From the NCBI GenBank assembly GCA_963720805.1, contig CAVRGT010000001.1:181989-245988 (forward strand): a DNA stretch of 64,000 nucleotides, in the 5' to 3' direction. The first letter of the stretch is position 1. Each line of letters starts with the position of its first letter. This DNA comes from VRUE01 sp963720805. GTDB taxonomy: Bacteria > Actinomycetota > Thermoleophilia > Solirubrobacterales > 70-9. The notes under the pieces were generated by a model. It was not told the DNA's origin. It did no database searches and saw nothing but the letters and a program-made list of their open reading frames with translations. A program made the translations under genes and the position numbers. Below, in pieces: positions 61,534 to 64,000 of the stretch.

Positions 61534-62139
61534 ATGAAAAAAATACTTGCAATAGGACCACATCCTGATGATATTGAACTTGGTTGTTTTGGGACAATGG
61601 CTAAATTCAAGAAAAACGGAGATGATGTCAGTTTCCTTGTCTTAACCAAAGGTGAAGGTGGAACTGATGAAAATTCCCGTATTATGGAGGCAGAAGAATC
61701 CGCATCATTAATAAGCGCAAATCTCTTCATTGAAAACCTGCCTGATAGATTTATCAGTGAGGGACCAGAAACAATTACTGTGATTGAAAAATATATTAAA
61801 CAATTGGACCCGGATGCTGTTTTCATTCCTACAGAATCCGATACACACCAGGATCACAGGGCTACCTATAACGCATGTATGGTTGCATGCAGGACTGTCC
61901 GTGAGATATTTGCATATGAAACTCCAAGTACATCCCGTAAATTTTCACCTAATTATTTTGTTGATATAACGCCTTATATCGGTTTAAAAGTGAAGGCAGT
62001 GAAAATTCATTCTTCACAGGGGGGGAAAGGATATATGGCTGATAGAGCCATAGAAGGTTTAGCTGAATACCGGGCTTTTGATATTCTGTTAAATGATAAA
62101 TATGTTGAAGGTTTTGATGTTATAAAGGTAGTGAATTAA
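61534..62139 (+). CDS. PIG-L family deacetylase 2
   Basis: A complete 201-residue PIG-L/LmbE protein. GPHPDDIELGCFG (His10, Asp12, Asp13) and TESDTHQDHRATYNA are the catalytic and metal motifs, and HSSQGGKGYMADRAIEGLAEYRA is the family end. It is only distantly similar to PIG-L 1, so the two probably act on different substrates or steps. It is followed by a WbqC-like gene after 1 bp. Confidence 0.9.
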   Translation: MKKILAIGPHPDDIELGCFGTMAKFKKNGDDVSFLVLTKGEGGTDENSRIMEAEESASLISANLFIENLPDRFISEGPETITVIEKYIKQLDPDAVFIPTESDTHQDHRATYNACMVACRTVREIFAYETPSTSRKFSPNYFVDITPYIGLKVKAVKIHSSQGGKGYMADRAIEGLAEYRAFDILLNDKYVEGFDVIKVVN

Positions 62140-62140
62140 T

Positions 62141-62835
62141 ATGATATGTTCAGTACATCAACCTAATTACTTACCATACCTGGGCTTTTTCGAAAAGGTT
62201 TTTAGAAGCGACGTTTTCATTCTTTATGATACTACACAATTCAAAAAAAATGATTGGCAAAACCGGAATAAATTATGTACCGCTGATGGATGGCAGTGGA
62301 TATCTATGCCAATATTGCACAATTTCGGACAAAAGATAAATGAAGTAAAGATAAAAGATCCCCAAAAAAATATTCCAAAAAACTGGAGATCTTTGCAGGT
62401 TACTTACAGTAAGGGTTCCCTTTTTTTAAAGAATATTCTCCTTACTTTGAAGAGATATATTTATCTGAAATAGAACTTCTTTCAGAACTGAACTGCCGTT
62501 TAATTATTAAAACTGCTTCACTCCTTGGAATAAAAACCAAATTTATAAGAAGTTCTCAGCTAGATCAGATTAAATCAACCAGCACTAAGGCATTGATAGA
62601 TCTTTCAAACCTGATAGAGGCTGATACTTATATTTCAGGCGGAGAGGGAATAAACTATCTTGACATGGATATGTGGAAAGCATCAGGACTGAACATTATT
62701 TTTCAAAAATATACCCATCCTGTATACAAACAATTTAATAATAAAATATTTCAGCCATACATGAATATTCTTGATCTTTTATTCAATTGCGGAAGTGAAA
62801 GTCTTAGTATTTTAACTAAAGGGCAAAATTACTGA
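62141..62835 (+). CDS. WbqC-like protein, one frameshift
   Basis: Starts MICSVHQPNYLPYLGFFEKVFRSDVFILYD, the hallmark of the WbqC family (HQPxYLPxxGFxxK). The frame slips near 62,414-62,427 (ttccctttttttaaag) and continues as FFKEYSPYFEEIYLSEIELL, then SGGEGINYLD and a C-terminal YMNILDLLFNCG to TGA at 62,835. WbqC proteins occur in O-antigen clusters with PIG-L genes; their reaction is not firmly established. The corrected length is about 231 residues, normal for the family. Confidence 0.82.
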
Positions 62836-62846
62836 TTATTCTATAG

Positions 62847-63618
62847 TTATTTTATGCAATTTGCTTCAATTAAACTTCCATTATCTACTACTTCGTAACC
62901 TAGAATCTTTAAAACGCTTGATTAAATCTGTTTTTGAATATTTCTTATCATCATGTACTTCGATAATATAATTTTTAATTCGTTTGATATTTTCATCCTT
63001 TGAATTTAGAAATATCCTGTATTCACTTCCTTCACAATCAATCTTCCCGAATTCAAATTCATTAACACCTGTTTTTGCAAATATATCGTCAAAAGAAATA
63101 CAGTCAACAGTGGTTTTTTTATAGTGACCATCATCAAATTCCCTGTTAATTAATGTATTGCATCCTGCCCAATCAAATGAATAAAAATCAGATGTACCGT
63201 TAAAGTCGCTAACTGCATAAGGATATTTCGAAATTTTAGAAATGAAGTTATTATTAATATTTTCCGTTAGTCTATTAAACGTATCAGGAAAAGGTTCAAA
63301 CGAATGAACCTCAGCATTAGGATATTCTTTACTAATAAATAATGAAAAGTAACCTACGTTTGCACCGATATCAAGGATATTGAATTTTTCGTTTTTATCT
63401 CCTTTAAATAAATAATCATCATTAACAAATATTTCGAATAAAGTTGTGAGGTCCCCGGCGCTTTTATTAACTCCTAATTTCAAACCGTTGTTTAAACCCA
63501 GGTATCGCACAATATTATCTTCTTTTTTGAAATATTTTAAAAAATAAAATTTCAATGCGCTCAAAGGCCTGAATATTCGTAACATCTTAAACAAATTCTT
63601 GATTTTTGAGCTTACCAT
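62847..63618 (-). CDS. FkbM-family methyltransferase, one frameshift near the end
   Basis: An SAM-dependent methyltransferase with FNILDIGANVGYFSLFIS (SAM motif I), HSFEPFPDTFNRL (motif II) and KIDCEGSEYRIF, all typical of FkbM. The raw frame stops after KDSRLRSSR at 62,881; removing one base at 62,904-62,905 continues LGYEVVDNGSLIEANC to TAA at 62,847. Such enzymes O-methylate sugars in surface polymers. It is on the opposite strand to the rest of the locus and convergent with the WbqC-like gene. Confidence 0.85.
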
Positions 63619-63733
63619 ATATATTCTGATTGTATAACTTTCAATAATTTGATACTGCTTTATATATTATTTTTTCAATTAATAATTAATTAAATTACTT
63701 AAAATTAGTAAAAATTAACAGGAAAAACATTAA

Positions 63734-64000
63734 TTGATTGTTTTTACATCAGATATAGATTGGGCGCCGGAAGAGGTTATTGCAGATACTTTGAATCTGT
63801 TTGAGTTTTATGGAATTAAATGCACTTTCTTTTCAACTCATCACTCTCTTGAACTTGCAAAATCAAATAAAAACCTTTTCGAAATAGGGATCCATCCAAA
63901 TTTTAACCCAATATTATCAGGGAAAAGTGATAAAAGAGCGATTGATGTTATAGATGAAATTCTGGATATCCATCCCGAAGCACGGGGTGTAAGGTCTCAC
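63734..64000 (+). CDS. Polysaccharide deacetylase-like protein, 3' cut by the window edge
   Basis: From TTG at 63,734 the frame reads LIVFTSDIDWAPEEVIADTL, FYGIKCTFFSTHH and IGIHPNFNPILSG before the window ends. S-D-x-D-W with T-F-F-x-T and H-P-N is the pattern of NodB-like deacetylases, with the DxD metal Asp pair and a His ligand. Only 89 residues are visible. The 115 bp between it and FkbM (63,619-63,733) is an AT-rich divergent promoter region with no further gene. Confidence 0.7.
   Translation, partial: MIVFTSDIDWAPEEVIADTLNLFEFYGIKCTFFSTHHSLELAKSNKNLFEIGIHPNFNPILSGKSDKRAIDVIDEILDIHPEARGVRSH

Noticed and set aside
55947..64000. Segment C as a horizontally acquired island in an actinobacterium
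   Set aside because: It begins inside a gene, directly against another cut gene, with no integrase, tRNA or repeat; a contig joint explains it better.

Overview
The window reads as three unrelated pieces of DNA joined end to end, not as one chromosome. Segment A (1 to about 49,205) is a high-GC actinobacterial chromosome, most likely Thermoleophilia/Solirubrobacterales (inferred from actinobacterial mihF-gmk-rpoZ-coaBC order, a class 1B PyrK/PyrD dihydroorotate dehydrogenase, and a rimP-nusA-infB-rbfA-nrnA-truB-ribF-rpsO-pnp-dapB-dapA-rnj-ftsK-cinA-recA-miaB-miaA-dapF backbone). Segment B (about 49,205 to 55,945) is also high-GC but carries the plsX-rnc-mutM block of another actinobacterium (Micromonosporaceae-like by gene order, low certainty), all on the minus strand and full of single-base slips. 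Segment C (about 55,945 to 64,000) is AT-rich DNA from a Bacteroidota/Ignavibacteriota-like genome and holds part of a surface-polysaccharide locus. Both joints cut through genes on each side, so they are best read as chimeric assembly joints.

Segment A layout: a partial membrane protein and a hydrolase; tRNA-Arg(CCG) with an IS982-family element 12 bp upstream of it; rnz and a second hydrolase; the pyrimidine operon pyrR-pyrB-pyrC-carA-carB-pyrKD with a PyrR-binding RNA motif in its leader; mihF-gmk-rpoZ-coaBC; the translation/transcription block from a truncated rimP to pnp; an M16 peptidase with dapB-dapA-rnj; a two-component system facing rnj; ftsK, cinA; two tandem paralogous secreted proteins of unknown function; thpR-recA; a cupredoxin; miaB-miaA; dapF-dapL; a hipBA toxin-antitoxin module with three evenly spaced operators; and a truncated metallo-beta-lactamase-fold gene.

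The most interesting signal in segment A is a set of dispersed palindromic repeats. Most lie between genes, often with arms that include the end of the upstream gene. Three lie inside reading frames of the pyrimidine operon: one makes the C-terminal tail of CarB, one an extra loop in PyrK, and one, an 85-bp repeat found twice elsewhere, encodes the linker that fuses PyrK to PyrD.

Segment C encodes an SDR reductase (5' cut), an asparagine synthetase, a membrane-anchored transglutaminase-like protein, two PIG-L deacetylases, a glycosyltransferase, a WbqC-like protein, an FkbM methyltransferase and the start of a polysaccharide deacetylase.

Sequence quality: single-base homopolymer-type slips break essential genes (carB, ribF, dapF, dapL) and several genes of segment C, and are very dense in segment B. 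I treat these as likely sequencing errors and describe the corrected reading, rather than calling pseudogenes. Apart from stretches noted in the entries, no gap above 300 bases lacks a gene.
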